Of a DNA stretch of 64,000 nucleotides, positions 9,976 through 17,263 are shown piece by piece. The notes beneath the pieces were generated by a model. The model had not been told where the DNA came from and did not search any database. It was given only the letters and a program-made list of their open reading frames with translations. The position numbers were made by a program, and so were the translations under genes. Source of the stretch: Holophagales bacterium UBA5704 (lineage in GTDB: Bacteria; Acidobacteriota; Thermoanaerobaculia; Multivoradales; UBA5704); NCBI GenBank assembly GCA_002420005.1, contig DIHE01000147.1:69389-133388 (forward strand). Direction: 5' to 3'. Within the stretch, counting starts at the first letter, position 1; every line of letters starts with the position of its first letter.

Positions 9976-10839
9976 TCACGGGGCCAGAAAGCGCGCCACC
10001 AGCCCTTCGAGGATGCGATCCGCCGGCACCGATCGCAGGCGCAGGGCGGGCCCGCCGAGCAGCGCCTCGGCGAGCGCCAGGCGCGCCTGCCGGGCCGGGG
10101 CCGCCGCGGGAGGATCGAGATCCAGGGAACGGACGACGGCCGCCGCCACGGTGGCCCAGGGGCGCGCCGCGCGCGGGTCCTCCCAGCCTCCGGCGCGCGA
10201 CAGGGCGTCCGCCGCAGCCAGCAGGTAGATGGCGGCACCGCTCTGCACCCAGCCGGACGCCGCAGCATGGAAGGCGCGCGCCAGCGGCTCCACCGCCGCC
10301 GCGTCCACCGGCTCGGCCGGGCCGAGGAAGACGGCCAGGGACCTGCTGCGCAAGGTGCGCAGCAGGTCGTGGGCCGAGGGGGCGAGGAGGAAGAAGTGGC
10401 GCGGCGCCGAGACGTGCGGCTCCTCCAGGGTCTTGAGCAGCGCGTTCGCCGCCTCGCCGGAGAGGGTCTCGGCGCTGGCGACCGCGAACACCTGGCCACG
10501 CGCCTCGAAAGGGGAGACCTGGGCGGTGCGAAGGAGCTCGCGCGTGGCCTCCACCGAGGTGGCGGTCTTGAGATCGCGCTCCAGGACCTGGAAGTCCGGG
10601 TGGAAGGGCGCCTCCCCTTTCGCCTTGGCGCCGGCCTCCGCAGCGTCGGGCCAGACGATCCGACGGCAATGGCGGCAGACGCCGCACGGGCGGTCCTGCG
10701 CCACCACGGCCTCGCAGAGCAGGGTGCGGGCGAGCTCCAGGGCCGCCTGCTGCCGCGCCGGGGCGTCCCGGCCGTGCAGGATGACCGACGGATAGAGCCG
10801 GCCCGCCCGGGCCGACCGCAGGGCCACCGCGTAGCTCAC
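9976..10839 (-). CDS. holB: DNA polymerase III subunit delta' (HolB)
   Basis: Delta' is the stator of the clamp loader that places the sliding clamp on primed DNA. The 287-residue product shows LYPSVILHGRDAPARQQAAL, where the P-loop is degenerate as usual for delta'. A zinc-module-like cysteine set (C-VVAQDRP-CGVCRHC) and SAETLSGEAANALLKTLEEP, the best-conserved delta'/tau motif, follow. The C-terminal third is divergent. The start is GTG 10839, overlapping the tmk stop by 4 bases (GTGA); tmk-holB is a very common pair. The frame extends much further upstream but only inside tmk. Confidence 0.85.
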   Translation of the reverse strand: MSYAVALRSARAGRLYPSVILHGRDAPARQQAALELARTLLCEAVVAQDRPCGVCRHCRRIVWPDAAEAGAKAKGEAPFHPDFQVLERDLKTATSVEATRELLRTAQVSPFEARGQVFAVASAETLSGEAANALLKTLEEPHVSAPRHFFLLAPSAHDLLRTLRSRSLAVFLGPAEPVDAAAVEPLARAFHAAASGWVQSGAAIYLLAAADALSRAGGWEDPRAARPWATVAAAVVRSLDLDPPAAAPARQARLALAEALLGGPALRLRSVPADRILEGLVARFLAP

Positions 10840-11492
10840 GCCTCCTCCTCCAGGCCGAGCCAGCGGGCCAGCTCGGCGCGCACCCGGGCCTGGGTCTCCT
10901 CGAAGGCTCCGGAGGAATCCACCTGGCGGAAGCGCCCGGCCTCCGCGCGGGCCACCTCCTGGAAGCCGTGGCGCACCCGCTCGTAGAAGGCGAGGCCCTC
11001 GGCGTCCAGGCGATCCGCCGCGCCGCGCTCGCGGCGCGAGGGCGAGTGGCCGCGCGTGCGGGCCTCGCCGGCGGGAAGGTCGAACAGCAGGGTGTGGTCG
11101 GGCGTGCGCCCGCCGGTCGCCACCCGGTTCACCTGCTCGATCAGCGGCAGGGGCACGCCCCGGCCGTAGCCCTGGTAGGCGCGGGTCGAATCGGTGAACC
11201 GGTCGCACAGCACGTGGCGGCCGGCGGCGAGCGCCGGCTCGATGACCTCCAGCAGATGCTGGCGGCGGCTGGCGAAAACCAGGAGAAGCTCCACCGTCCC
11301 ATCCATCGCGCCGCGGCTCGGGTCGAGAAAGATGGCGCGCAGCGCATCGCCGAGCGGCGTCCCGCCCGGCTCATGGGTCACGAGGTGGGGGACCCGGTGC
11401 TCCTCCAGCCAGGCGGAGGCACGCCGCAGGTGGGTCGACTTGCCGCTGCCGTCGAGTCCCTCGAAGGTGATGAAGAGGGGGGGTGGAGCCAT
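10836..11492 (-). CDS. tmk: Thymidylate kinase
   Basis: Tmk phosphorylates dTMP to dTDP for DNA synthesis. The 218-residue protein starts MAPPPLFITFEGLDGSGKST, containing the Walker A loop GLDGSGKST. It also has THEPGGTPLGDALR, the DR motif in CDRFTDSTRAYQGYGRG, and the lid-like region ARTRGHSPSRRERGAADRLD, ending with a short variable tail. ATG 11492 is chosen because the family N-terminus begins just there; the frame stays open to 11558. It is translationally coupled to holB downstream. Confidence 0.95.
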   Translation of the reverse strand: MAPPPLFITFEGLDGSGKSTHLRRASAWLEEHRVPHLVTHEPGGTPLGDALRAIFLDPSRGAMDGTVELLLVFASRRQHLLEVIEPALAAGRHVLCDRFTDSTRAYQGYGRGVPLPLIEQVNRVATGGRTPDHTLLFDLPAGEARTRGHSPSRRERGAADRLDAEGLAFYERVRHGFQEVARAEAGRFRQVDSSGAFEETQARVRAELARWLGLEEEA

Positions 11493-11629
11493 GGCGGTGA
11501 AAGTTAGCACGAGCCGGGTGTGAACCCATCCCTTGCGGCGAGGCGGGCGGATGTGCAAGTGTCAGGGAAATGTCGGCGAACACCCGCGCCGGCAGTCTTA
11601 TCCCAACTTCGAAGAGGAGAGCACATCAC

Positions 11630-11917
11630 ATGGCCGACAAGAAGACCGCGAAGACCAGCACGAAGCCGTCCGAAGGAGGATTCTCGGCCCCCATGAAGCC
11701 GGACGCCATCCTCGCCGCGGTGATCGGCTCCGACCCGATGCCGCGCACCGAGGTGACCAAGCGCATCTGGGATTACGTCAAGAAGAACAACCTCCAGGAC
11801 CCGGCGGACAAGCGGACCATCCGTGCCGACGCCAAGCTGAAGCCGGTGTTCGGCGGCAAGGATGCGGTCAGCATGTTCGAGATGACCAAGCTGGTCAACG
11901 GCCACCTCAAGAAGTAG
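11630..11917 (+). CDS. SWIB/MDM2 domain protein
   Basis: A 95-residue protein made of a Lys/Thr-rich N-terminal arm (MADKKTAKTSTKPSEGGF) and one SWIB domain. The domain is recognisable from LAAVIGSDPMPRTEVTKRIW, DYVKKNNLQDPADKRTIRAD and LKPVFGGKDAVSMFEMTKLV. SWIB domains are known from eukaryotic chromatin remodellers and from small bacterial proteins such as those of chlamydiae, where a DNA-associated role has been proposed. ATG 11630 follows GAGGAGAG; the upstream in-frame ATG at 11570 is rejected. It is divergent from tmk and followed by a GC hairpin. Confidence 0.88.
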   Translation: MADKKTAKTSTKPSEGGFSAPMKPDAILAAVIGSDPMPRTEVTKRIWDYVKKNNLQDPADKRTIRADAKLKPVFGGKDAVSMFEMTKLVNGHLKK

Positions 11918-11934
11918 CGGGCGGCCCGCCGAGC

Positions 11935-11958
11935 CCCCGCCCGTCCGGCCGGGCGGGG
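11935..11958 (+). terminator. GC-rich hairpin behind the SWIB gene
   Basis: CCCCGCCCG (11935-11943) and CGGGCGGGG (11950-11958) form a perfect 9-bp stem with a 6-base loop, 17 bases after the stop. No T-tract follows, so termination is likely but unproven. Confidence 0.5.
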
Positions 11959-12065
11959 TGCCTCTCACAGCAGCCGGTCCTTCCCACCCCCCGGCGCCCC
12001 GCGCATTCGGTTAGACTTCGCCAGCCCGGATCCATCATGACGTCCGGGATAAAGGACGAACCCGC

Positions 12066-13103
12066 ATGGAAACGCTCGGCACACCCCTGCAATGGGGTGC
12101 CTTTCTGGCCCTCGTCTTCGGCCTGCTGGCCCTGGACCTGGGAGTGTTCAACCGCAAGGCGCACCGGGTGGAGCTGCGCGAAGCCGTCTTCTGGAGCATC
12201 TTCTGGACGATTCTGGCGTTGATCTTCAACGCCTGGGTCTATTGGCGCGGCGGCTCCCAGCCGGGCCTCGAGTTCCTCACCGGCTATGTCATCGAACGCT
12301 CCCTGAGCTTCGACAACATCTTTGTCTTCATCGTGATCTTCAATTACTTCGCCGTCCCGGCGGAGTACCAGCACCGGGTCCTGTTCTGGGGCATCCTCGG
12401 TGCGCTCATCTCGCGCGGCCTCTTCATCTGGATGGGGACGGCCCTGCTGACGCGCTTCGAGTGGCTGATCCTGGTCTTCGGCGCCTTCCTCGTGTACACC
12501 GGCGTGAAGATTCTGCTCCAGAAGGAAACCGAGGTGCATCCGGAGAAGAATCCGGTGCTGCGCCTCTTCCAGCGGCTCGTCCCGCTGACCACCCGCTACC
12601 ACGGCACGCGCTTCTTCGTGCGCGAGGACGCCCGCTGGGTGGCGACCCCGCTGATGCTGGTGCTGGTGGTGGTGGAGGCGACCGACGTGGTGTTCGCGGT
12701 GGATTCGATCCCCGCCGTCTTCGGCGTCACCCGCGACCCGTTCATCGTGTTCACCTCGAACATCTTCGCGATCCTCGGCCTGCGCGCCCTGTACTTCCTG
12801 CTCGCCGGCCTGATGCACAAGTTCCATTACCTGGGGTTCGGCCTCGGCCTGGTGCTGGTCTTCGTCGGTTCCAAGATGCTGCTCCACGAGTGGGTGCCCA
12901 TCCCCACCAACTGGTCGCTCGGCATCGTCATGGCGATTCTCACCGTGGCCATCGCCGCCTCGCTGCTGCGCCCGATTCCTCCCGAAGAGCTGGCAGGCAC
13001 CGGCGTGGCCCCGGGGGATTTCGTCCATTCCCCGGCGGCGCACGACCTGCACCTCGACACCACCACAACCAACGAACCGGCCTCCGGCGAGCCGGGGGCC
13101 TGA
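12066..13103 (+). CDS. TerC/Alx family membrane protein
   Basis: A 345-residue polytopic inner-membrane protein of the TerC family; studied members export manganese or other divalent metals. It has about nine hydrophobic helices and the family motifs FLTGYVIERSLSFDNIFVF (the ERSLSxDN signature with acidic membrane residues), WGILGALISRGLFIWMG, FGAFLVYTGVKI and VVVEATDVVFAVDSIPAVFG. The hydrophilic loop near HPEKNPVLRLFQRLVPLT is normal, and the C-terminus is a soluble tail. ATG 12066 follows AAAGGACG. I looked for a manganese-type (yybP-ykoY) riboswitch in the 148 bases upstream and could not support one. Only 24 bases separate it from the next gene. Confidence 0.9.
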   Translation: METLGTPLQWGAFLALVFGLLALDLGVFNRKAHRVELREAVFWSIFWTILALIFNAWVYWRGGSQPGLEFLTGYVIERSLSFDNIFVFIVIFNYFAVPAEYQHRVLFWGILGALISRGLFIWMGTALLTRFEWLILVFGAFLVYTGVKILLQKETEVHPEKNPVLRLFQRLVPLTTRYHGTRFFVREDARWVATPLMLVLVVVEATDVVFAVDSIPAVFGVTRDPFIVFTSNIFAILGLRALYFLLAGLMHKFHYLGFGLGLVLVFVGSKMLLHEWVPIPTNWSLGIVMAILTVAIAASLLRPIPPEELAGTGVAPGDFVHSPAAHDLHLDTTTTNEPASGEPGA

Positions 13104-13127
13104 ACCGCCGAACGGCGGAGGCGACCG

Positions 13128-14255
13128 ATGCCGAACGTCTTCATTCCCCGCGAACAACGGCCCGGCGAAACGCGCGTGGCCGCCACCCCCGAGACCGTCA
13201 AGCGCATGACGAAGGCCGGTCTCACCGTCACCCTCGAGCGCGGCGCCGGCGCCGCCGCGTTCTTTCCCGACAGCGAGTACGAGGCGGCGGGAGCCCGCCT
13301 GGAGGACGACGCCGCCCGCGGCTGGAGCGGTGCGGACGCCGTCCTCGCCGTCACCCCGCCCTCCCCGGAGGCCGTGGCCGGGCTGCGCAAGGACGCCCTG
13401 CTGGTGAGCTTCCTGGCGCCCCACCGCGAGACCGGGCTGGTGCGCGCCCTGGCCGCCGGAGGCGCGTCCTCGCTCGCCATGGAGCTCATCCCGCGCATCA
13501 CCCGCGCGCAGTCGATGGATGCGCTGTCGTCGCAGGCCAACATCGCCGGCTACAAGGCGGTGCTCCTGGCGGCGGTCCACCTGCCCAAGTACTGCCCACT
13601 GCTGATGACCGCCGCGGGCACCGTCAAGCCGGCGCGCTTCGTGATCATGGGCGCCGGGGTGGCCGGGCTGCAGGCGATCGCCACGGCGCGGCGCCTCGGC
13701 GCCATCGTCGAGGTCTCGGACATCCGGCCGGCGGTCAAGGAGCAGGTGCAGTCGCTCGGCGCCCGCTTCATCGACCTGCCCACCGCGGAGAGCGGCGAGG
13801 GGACCGGCGGCTATGCCCGCGAGATGGGCGAGGACTTCCTGCGCCGGCAGCGGGAGATCGTGCTGCAGCACGTCTCCCAGGCGGACGCGGTGATCACCAC
13901 CGCCCTCATCCCCGGCAAGCCGGCCCCACGGCTGGTGACGCGGGAGATGGTGGAGGCGATGCGCCCCGGCTCGGTGATCGTCGATCTCGCGGTCGAGCAG
14001 GGGGGCAACTGCGAGCTGTCCAAGGCGGGGGAGGACGTGGTGCACGGCGGCGTCACCCTCCTGGGACCGGCGAACCTGGCGGCCACCCTGCCGCACGATG
14101 CGAGCGCGCTCTATGCGCGCAACGTCTGGGCCCTTCTTCAGCTGCTCTGGAAGGACGGCCAGCTGGTGGTGGACACGGCCGACGAGGTGATCGCCGGATG
14201 CCTCCTCACCCATGAGGGACGTGTGGTGCACGGACCGACCGCCGAGCGGTTGTGA
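13128..14255 (+). CDS. pntAA: NAD(P) transhydrogenase subunit alpha part 1 (PntAA-like), stand-alone
   Basis: The 375-residue product matches the soluble NAD(H)-binding domain I of proton-translocating transhydrogenase, which is related to alanine dehydrogenase. It begins PREQRPGETRVAATPETVK and contains MDALSSQANIAGYKAVLLAA. The Rossmann loop lies in FVIMGAGVAGLQAIATARRL, followed by EVSDIRPAVKEQVQSLGARF, DAVITTALIPGKPAPRLVT and DLAVEQGGNCEL. These are PntAA rather than Ald features. ATG follows GGAGG. The membrane subunits (pntAB, pntB), normally directly downstream, are absent: the next gene is an unrelated TPR-like protein. They may lie elsewhere, or this may be a repurposed NAD-binding protein. 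Confidence 0.85.
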   Translation: MPNVFIPREQRPGETRVAATPETVKRMTKAGLTVTLERGAGAAAFFPDSEYEAAGARLEDDAARGWSGADAVLAVTPPSPEAVAGLRKDALLVSFLAPHRETGLVRALAAGGASSLAMELIPRITRAQSMDALSSQANIAGYKAVLLAAVHLPKYCPLLMTAAGTVKPARFVIMGAGVAGLQAIATARRLGAIVEVSDIRPAVKEQVQSLGARFIDLPTAESGEGTGGYAREMGEDFLRRQREIVLQHVSQADAVITTALIPGKPAPRLVTREMVEAMRPGSVIVDLAVEQGGNCELSKAGEDVVHGGVTLLGPANLAATLPHDASALYARNVWALLQLLWKDGQLVVDTADEVIAGCLLTHEGRVVHGPTAERL

Positions 14256-14323
14256 GCCGTCGGTCTTAGATGGAGGTCCCTCTTTTCCGTCCGCGCGGCA
14301 CCTTGGAGAAAGGAACGACGCGG

Positions 14324-15013
14324 ATGAATGGAGGACGGAAAATAACCGAGCCCGGAGACTCGGCGCTCACCGCCTGCCTGACCGCCCCACCGGGTGACGG
14401 GCACGGCGGAGAAGCCTTCCCCTGGGAAGGACAGCTCCTCGCCAGCCTGCAGCAGGCGCGGGAGAGCCTCGCCCGCGAGCGCGAGGAGGCGCCCGGTCTC
14501 TGTGCGGAGCTGTTCGCCCTGGCTCCGGAAGCCCGCGCCGCCCGCATCCGGGGCGACGCCCGTTTCCGGACCTGGGGCGTCTGCGAAGAGCTGCTGCACC
14601 GCGGCGGCCGGGAGGTGGAGGCCGCCCGGGCCGGCCACCTCGCGGCGCTCGCCCTCGCCGCCGCCGACGGGCTCGCGGAGGTCCACCAGCCCCCTCTGGT
14701 CCAGGATCTTTCGGCGCGCGCCTGGGCCGCCCTGGGCACCGCCCGGCTCCGCACCGGGAATCTGGCCGGAGCCGAGGAAGCGCTCCGCGCCGCCGCCTTC
14801 CGCCTGGAAACGGGGACCGGCGACCTGCTCGTCGATGCGACCCTGCTAGAATTCGAGGCGGAGGTCTGCGAGGCCCGCGGCGATCTGCGCGAAGCCGCCA
14901 GCCTGCTGTCCCAGGCCGAGGTCCGCTACCGGGAGGTCGGTGAAAGCGTCTACTGTGCCCGCGCCGGGCAGAGGCGCGAGCGCATCCGCAGCGCCCTCAA
15001 CCGGTCGCGGTGA
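14324..15013 (+). CDS. TPR-like helical protein of unknown function
   Basis: A 229-residue soluble protein I cannot assign. The N-terminal third is variable. From about residue 80 it becomes helical, with AARAGHLAALALAAADGLAE and two TPR-like hairpins: LSARAWAALGTARLRTGNLAGAEEALR and a later one around LEFEAEVCEARGDLREAASLLSQAE, with the alanine/glycine pattern of tetratricopeptide repeats. I start at ATG 14324 because GGAGAAAGGA lies just ahead; an in-frame ATG at 14270 has no such site. A protein-protein scaffold role is a reasonable guess. It precedes nrtS by 45 bases in the same direction. Confidence 0.65.
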   Translation: MNGGRKITEPGDSALTACLTAPPGDGHGGEAFPWEGQLLASLQQARESLAREREEAPGLCAELFALAPEARAARIRGDARFRTWGVCEELLHRGGREVEAARAGHLAALALAAADGLAEVHQPPLVQDLSARAWAALGTARLRTGNLAGAEEALRAAAFRLETGTGDLLVDATLLEFEAEVCEARGDLREAASLLSQAEVRYREVGESVYCARAGQRRERIRSALNRSR

Positions 15014-15058
15014 TCCGGCCGATCCCGTCTTTTTTCTTGTTCCTGGAGGTTTTGCAGC

Positions 15059-15349
15059 ATGTCCAAAGAGGCGATGGTCCTTTCCCGCAGCTCGTCCGAT
15101 GCCCCCCCGGCGGTCCAGGAGTGGCTCCACCTGGCCCTTTCCGCCCCCGTCCGGCGCCGCGCCCTCAGGTACGTCCTCATCGTGGGGGCCATCCTGATCA
15201 CGATCAATCACGGCGACGCCCTGCTGCATGGCGACGTCTCCACCGGGCGGTTGATCCGGATCGGGTTGACCCTGCTGGTCCCCTATCTCGTGTCCACGTT
15301 CTCCAGCGTCGCCGCGATGCTGGAGGCGCAGCGTCCCAAGGGAGAGTAG
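15059..15349 (+). CDS. nrtS: NrtS-like nitrate/nitrite transporter
   Basis: A 96-residue protein with two membrane helices that matches the NrtS family, short proteins reported to transport nitrate and nitrite. Landmarks are a soluble N-terminus, helix one (LRYVLIVGAILITINHGDALL, carrying the family NxGDAL-like motif as NHGDALL), a connecting loop, and helix two with LTLLVPYLVSTFSSV (family VPYxVST). ATG 15059 follows TGGAGG. It is 9.7 kb from nrfHA and not in the same operon, but both concern nitrogen oxyanions. ggt follows after only 3 bases. Confidence 0.8.
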   Translation: MSKEAMVLSRSSSDAPPAVQEWLHLALSAPVRRRALRYVLIVGAILITINHGDALLHGDVSTGRLIRIGLTLLVPYLVSTFSSVAAMLEAQRPKGE

Positions 15350-15352
15350 CGG

Positions 15353-17086
15353 ATGCGAACCCCGCCGCGGTTTCTGCCACGCCTTCTGCAAGGTCTTCTG
15401 ATGATCACCTCCCTGCTTTCGTCGTTCCCCGTCGGAGCCGCCTCGACGCCGGCGCCGATCGGCACCGGGGGCGCCGTCGCCTCCGGGGACGCCGCCGCCA
15501 CCGAGGCGGGGCTCGCGATCCTGCGCGCGGGAGGCAATGCGGTGGACGCCGCGGTGGCCACCGCCCTCGCCCTCGCGGTGACCTATCCGGAGGCGGGCAA
15601 CCTGGGCGGCGGCGGTTTCGCCGTGGTCAAGCTCGGCGACCGCGTGCTCACCCTCGACTTCCGGGAGGTCGCCCCGGCCGCGGCGTACCACGACATGTTC
15701 CTCGACGCCCAGGGGAACCCGGTGCCGGGCGCCTCGGTGGCGGGACCGCTCGCCGCGGGGGTCCCCGGCTCGCCGGCCGGCCTCTGGGAGCTGCACCGCA
15801 CGCTCGGCCGCCTGCCCTGGGAGCGGGTGGTCGCCCCGGCCCGCCAGCTGGCCGCCGACGGGTTCCGGGTGGATCGCCATCTTCACGAGCTGCTCGACGC
15901 GGAGGAGACCCGCAAGCTCCTCCTGCGTTTCCCGGAGACCGCGGAGACCTGGTACCCGGGGGGCGCGCCGCCCGCCATCGGCACCGTGCTGCGCCTGCCC
16001 ACCCTGGCGGCGACCCTCGCCCGCTACGCCGAGCAGGGGCCCGCCGGCATCGCCTCCGGCCCGGCCGCCGCCGCCATCGAGGCCGCCTCCGTGCGCCATG
16101 GCGGCGTGCTCAAGGCGTCCGACCTCGCCGCCTACCGGCCGGAGTGGCGCGAGCCGCTGCGCCTGGAGGCCTTCGGCTGGCAGATCGCCTCCATGCCCCT
16201 CCCCTCGTCGGGCGGCATCCTGCTCGGCCTGACGCTCGGGCAGCTCGAACGCCGTGGATGGAAGGACCTGCCGCGCTTCGGCGCCGAGCGCAGCCATCTG
16301 CTCACCGAGGCCTTCCGCAACGCCTACGCCGACCGCTTCCAGCTCGGCGATCCGGCCACCACCCAGGCCACCGCGGCCCAGCTTCTCGCGCCGGACTGGA
16401 TCGCCCGCCGGGCCGGCGAGATCGACGCCGCCAAGGCCACCCCGTCGCCGAAGGTCCGGCCCTGGCCGGGCGACAAGGAGCTGCAGCTCCCCGGCTCCGG
16501 CGAGACGACGCACCTCTCCACGATCGACGCGGACGGCAACCTGGTCGCCTTGACCACCACGCTCAACGGACTGTTCGGCTGCGGCCTGTATGTGCCCGAG
16601 GCCGGGTTCTTCCTGAACAACGAGATGGATGACTTCGCCGCCGCTCCGGGCCGGCCGAACATGTTCGGCCTGGTGCAGGGAGAGGCGAACGCCGTCGCCC
16701 CCGGCAAGCGGATGCTCTCGTCGATGACGCCCACCCTCGCCTGGAAGGGGGAGGAGGCGATCGCCCTGGGCGGGCGCGGCGGCTCGCGCATCCCCACGAA
16801 CACCATCGCCGTCCTGCTGAACCTGATCGTCGACGGCGATCCGCTGCAGACCGCGCTCGACCGCCCGCGCCTCCACCACCAGTGGATGCCGGATCAGCTG
16901 GAGGTCGAGCCCGACACGCTCTCCCCCGAGACCCGCACCGCCCTGGAGCAGCGCGGCCATCTGATCAAGGTGAACACCCTGACCGCCAAGGTGCACGCCG
17001 TGCGCCGCCGCGCCGACGGCCGCGTCGAGGCCGGCTCCGACCCCCGCGGCACGGGACGGGGCGGGATTGTGAATCCGGAAGGGTAG
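15353..17086 (+). CDS. ggt: Gamma-glutamyltransferase
   Basis: This exported enzyme cleaves or transfers the gamma-glutamyl group of glutathione and related compounds. The 577-residue precursor has an N-terminal signal (hydrophobic stretch before VGAAS) and the family blocks GLAILRAGGNAVDAAVATAL, PEAGNLGGGGFAVVKLGD and FREVAPAAA. The autoprocessing site lies in GETTHLSTID, where the second Thr becomes the nucleophile of the small subunit. NNEMDDF, GKRMLSSMTPT and GGRGGSRIP follow, then the C-terminal DPRGTGRG. Length is normal. ATG 15353 follows GGGAGAG and is 3 bases behind nrtS. Confidence 0.95.
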   Translation: MRTPPRFLPRLLQGLLMITSLLSSFPVGAASTPAPIGTGGAVASGDAAATEAGLAILRAGGNAVDAAVATALALAVTYPEAGNLGGGGFAVVKLGDRVLTLDFREVAPAAAYHDMFLDAQGNPVPGASVAGPLAAGVPGSPAGLWELHRTLGRLPWERVVAPARQLAADGFRVDRHLHELLDAEETRKLLLRFPETAETWYPGGAPPAIGTVLRLPTLAATLARYAEQGPAGIASGPAAAAIEAASVRHGGVLKASDLAAYRPEWREPLRLEAFGWQIASMPLPSSGGILLGLTLGQLERRGWKDLPRFGAERSHLLTEAFRNAYADRFQLGDPATTQATAAQLLAPDWIARRAGEIDAAKATPSPKVRPWPGDKELQLPGSGETTHLSTIDADGNLVALTTTLNGLFGCGLYVPEAGFFLNNEMDDFAAAPGRPNMFGLVQGEANAVAPGKRMLSSMTPTLAWKGEEAIALGGRGGSRIPTNTIAVLLNLIVDGDPLQTALDRPRLHHQWMPDQLEVEPDTLSPETRTALEQRGHLIKVNTLTAKVHAVRRRADGRVEAGSDPRGTGRGGIVNPEG

Positions 17087-17190
17087 AGGGGGCCAGGCAG
17101 GCATCGGACGGATCCGACCGATCGGACGGATCTGGCGGATCACCTGTCTGCTTTGGCATACACCCGGTGTCCGGTGCCGACGACAGCTCC

Positions 17191-17230
17191 TCCTCCTCCC
17201 TTCTCCCGCTTGCGGGGGAAGGGAGGAGGA
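17191..17230. repeat. REP-like palindrome, copy 1
   Basis: TCCTCCTCCCTT (17191-17202) and AAGGGAGGAGGA (17219-17230) are a perfect inverted repeat around the core CTCCCGCTTGCGGGGG. The core recurs, in reverse orientation, at 63889-63916. It lies in a 177-base gap between ggt and the next gene; read as protein it gives the SRLRGKGG string often seen in mis-called starts, which supports the later start at 17264. The same gap has a short GGACGGATC-rich direct repeat (17105-17140). Confidence 0.75.
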
Positions 17231-17263
17231 AGGCCGGGCACGCACCTTGCCTTCACGGGCTTC

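Noticed and set aside
11918..12065. Possible manganese-type (yybP-ykoY) riboswitch ahead of the TerC gene
   Set aside because: TerC-family genes often have one, but I could not find the conserved loop sequences. Only a GC hairpin behind the SWIB gene and an isolated TAGACT are visible.
13128..14255. Alanine dehydrogenase
   Set aside because: The order of motifs (NIAGYKAVLLAA, VSDIRPAVKEQVQSLGARF, TALIPGKPAPRLVT) is that of transhydrogenase alpha rather than Ald, although the fold is shared.
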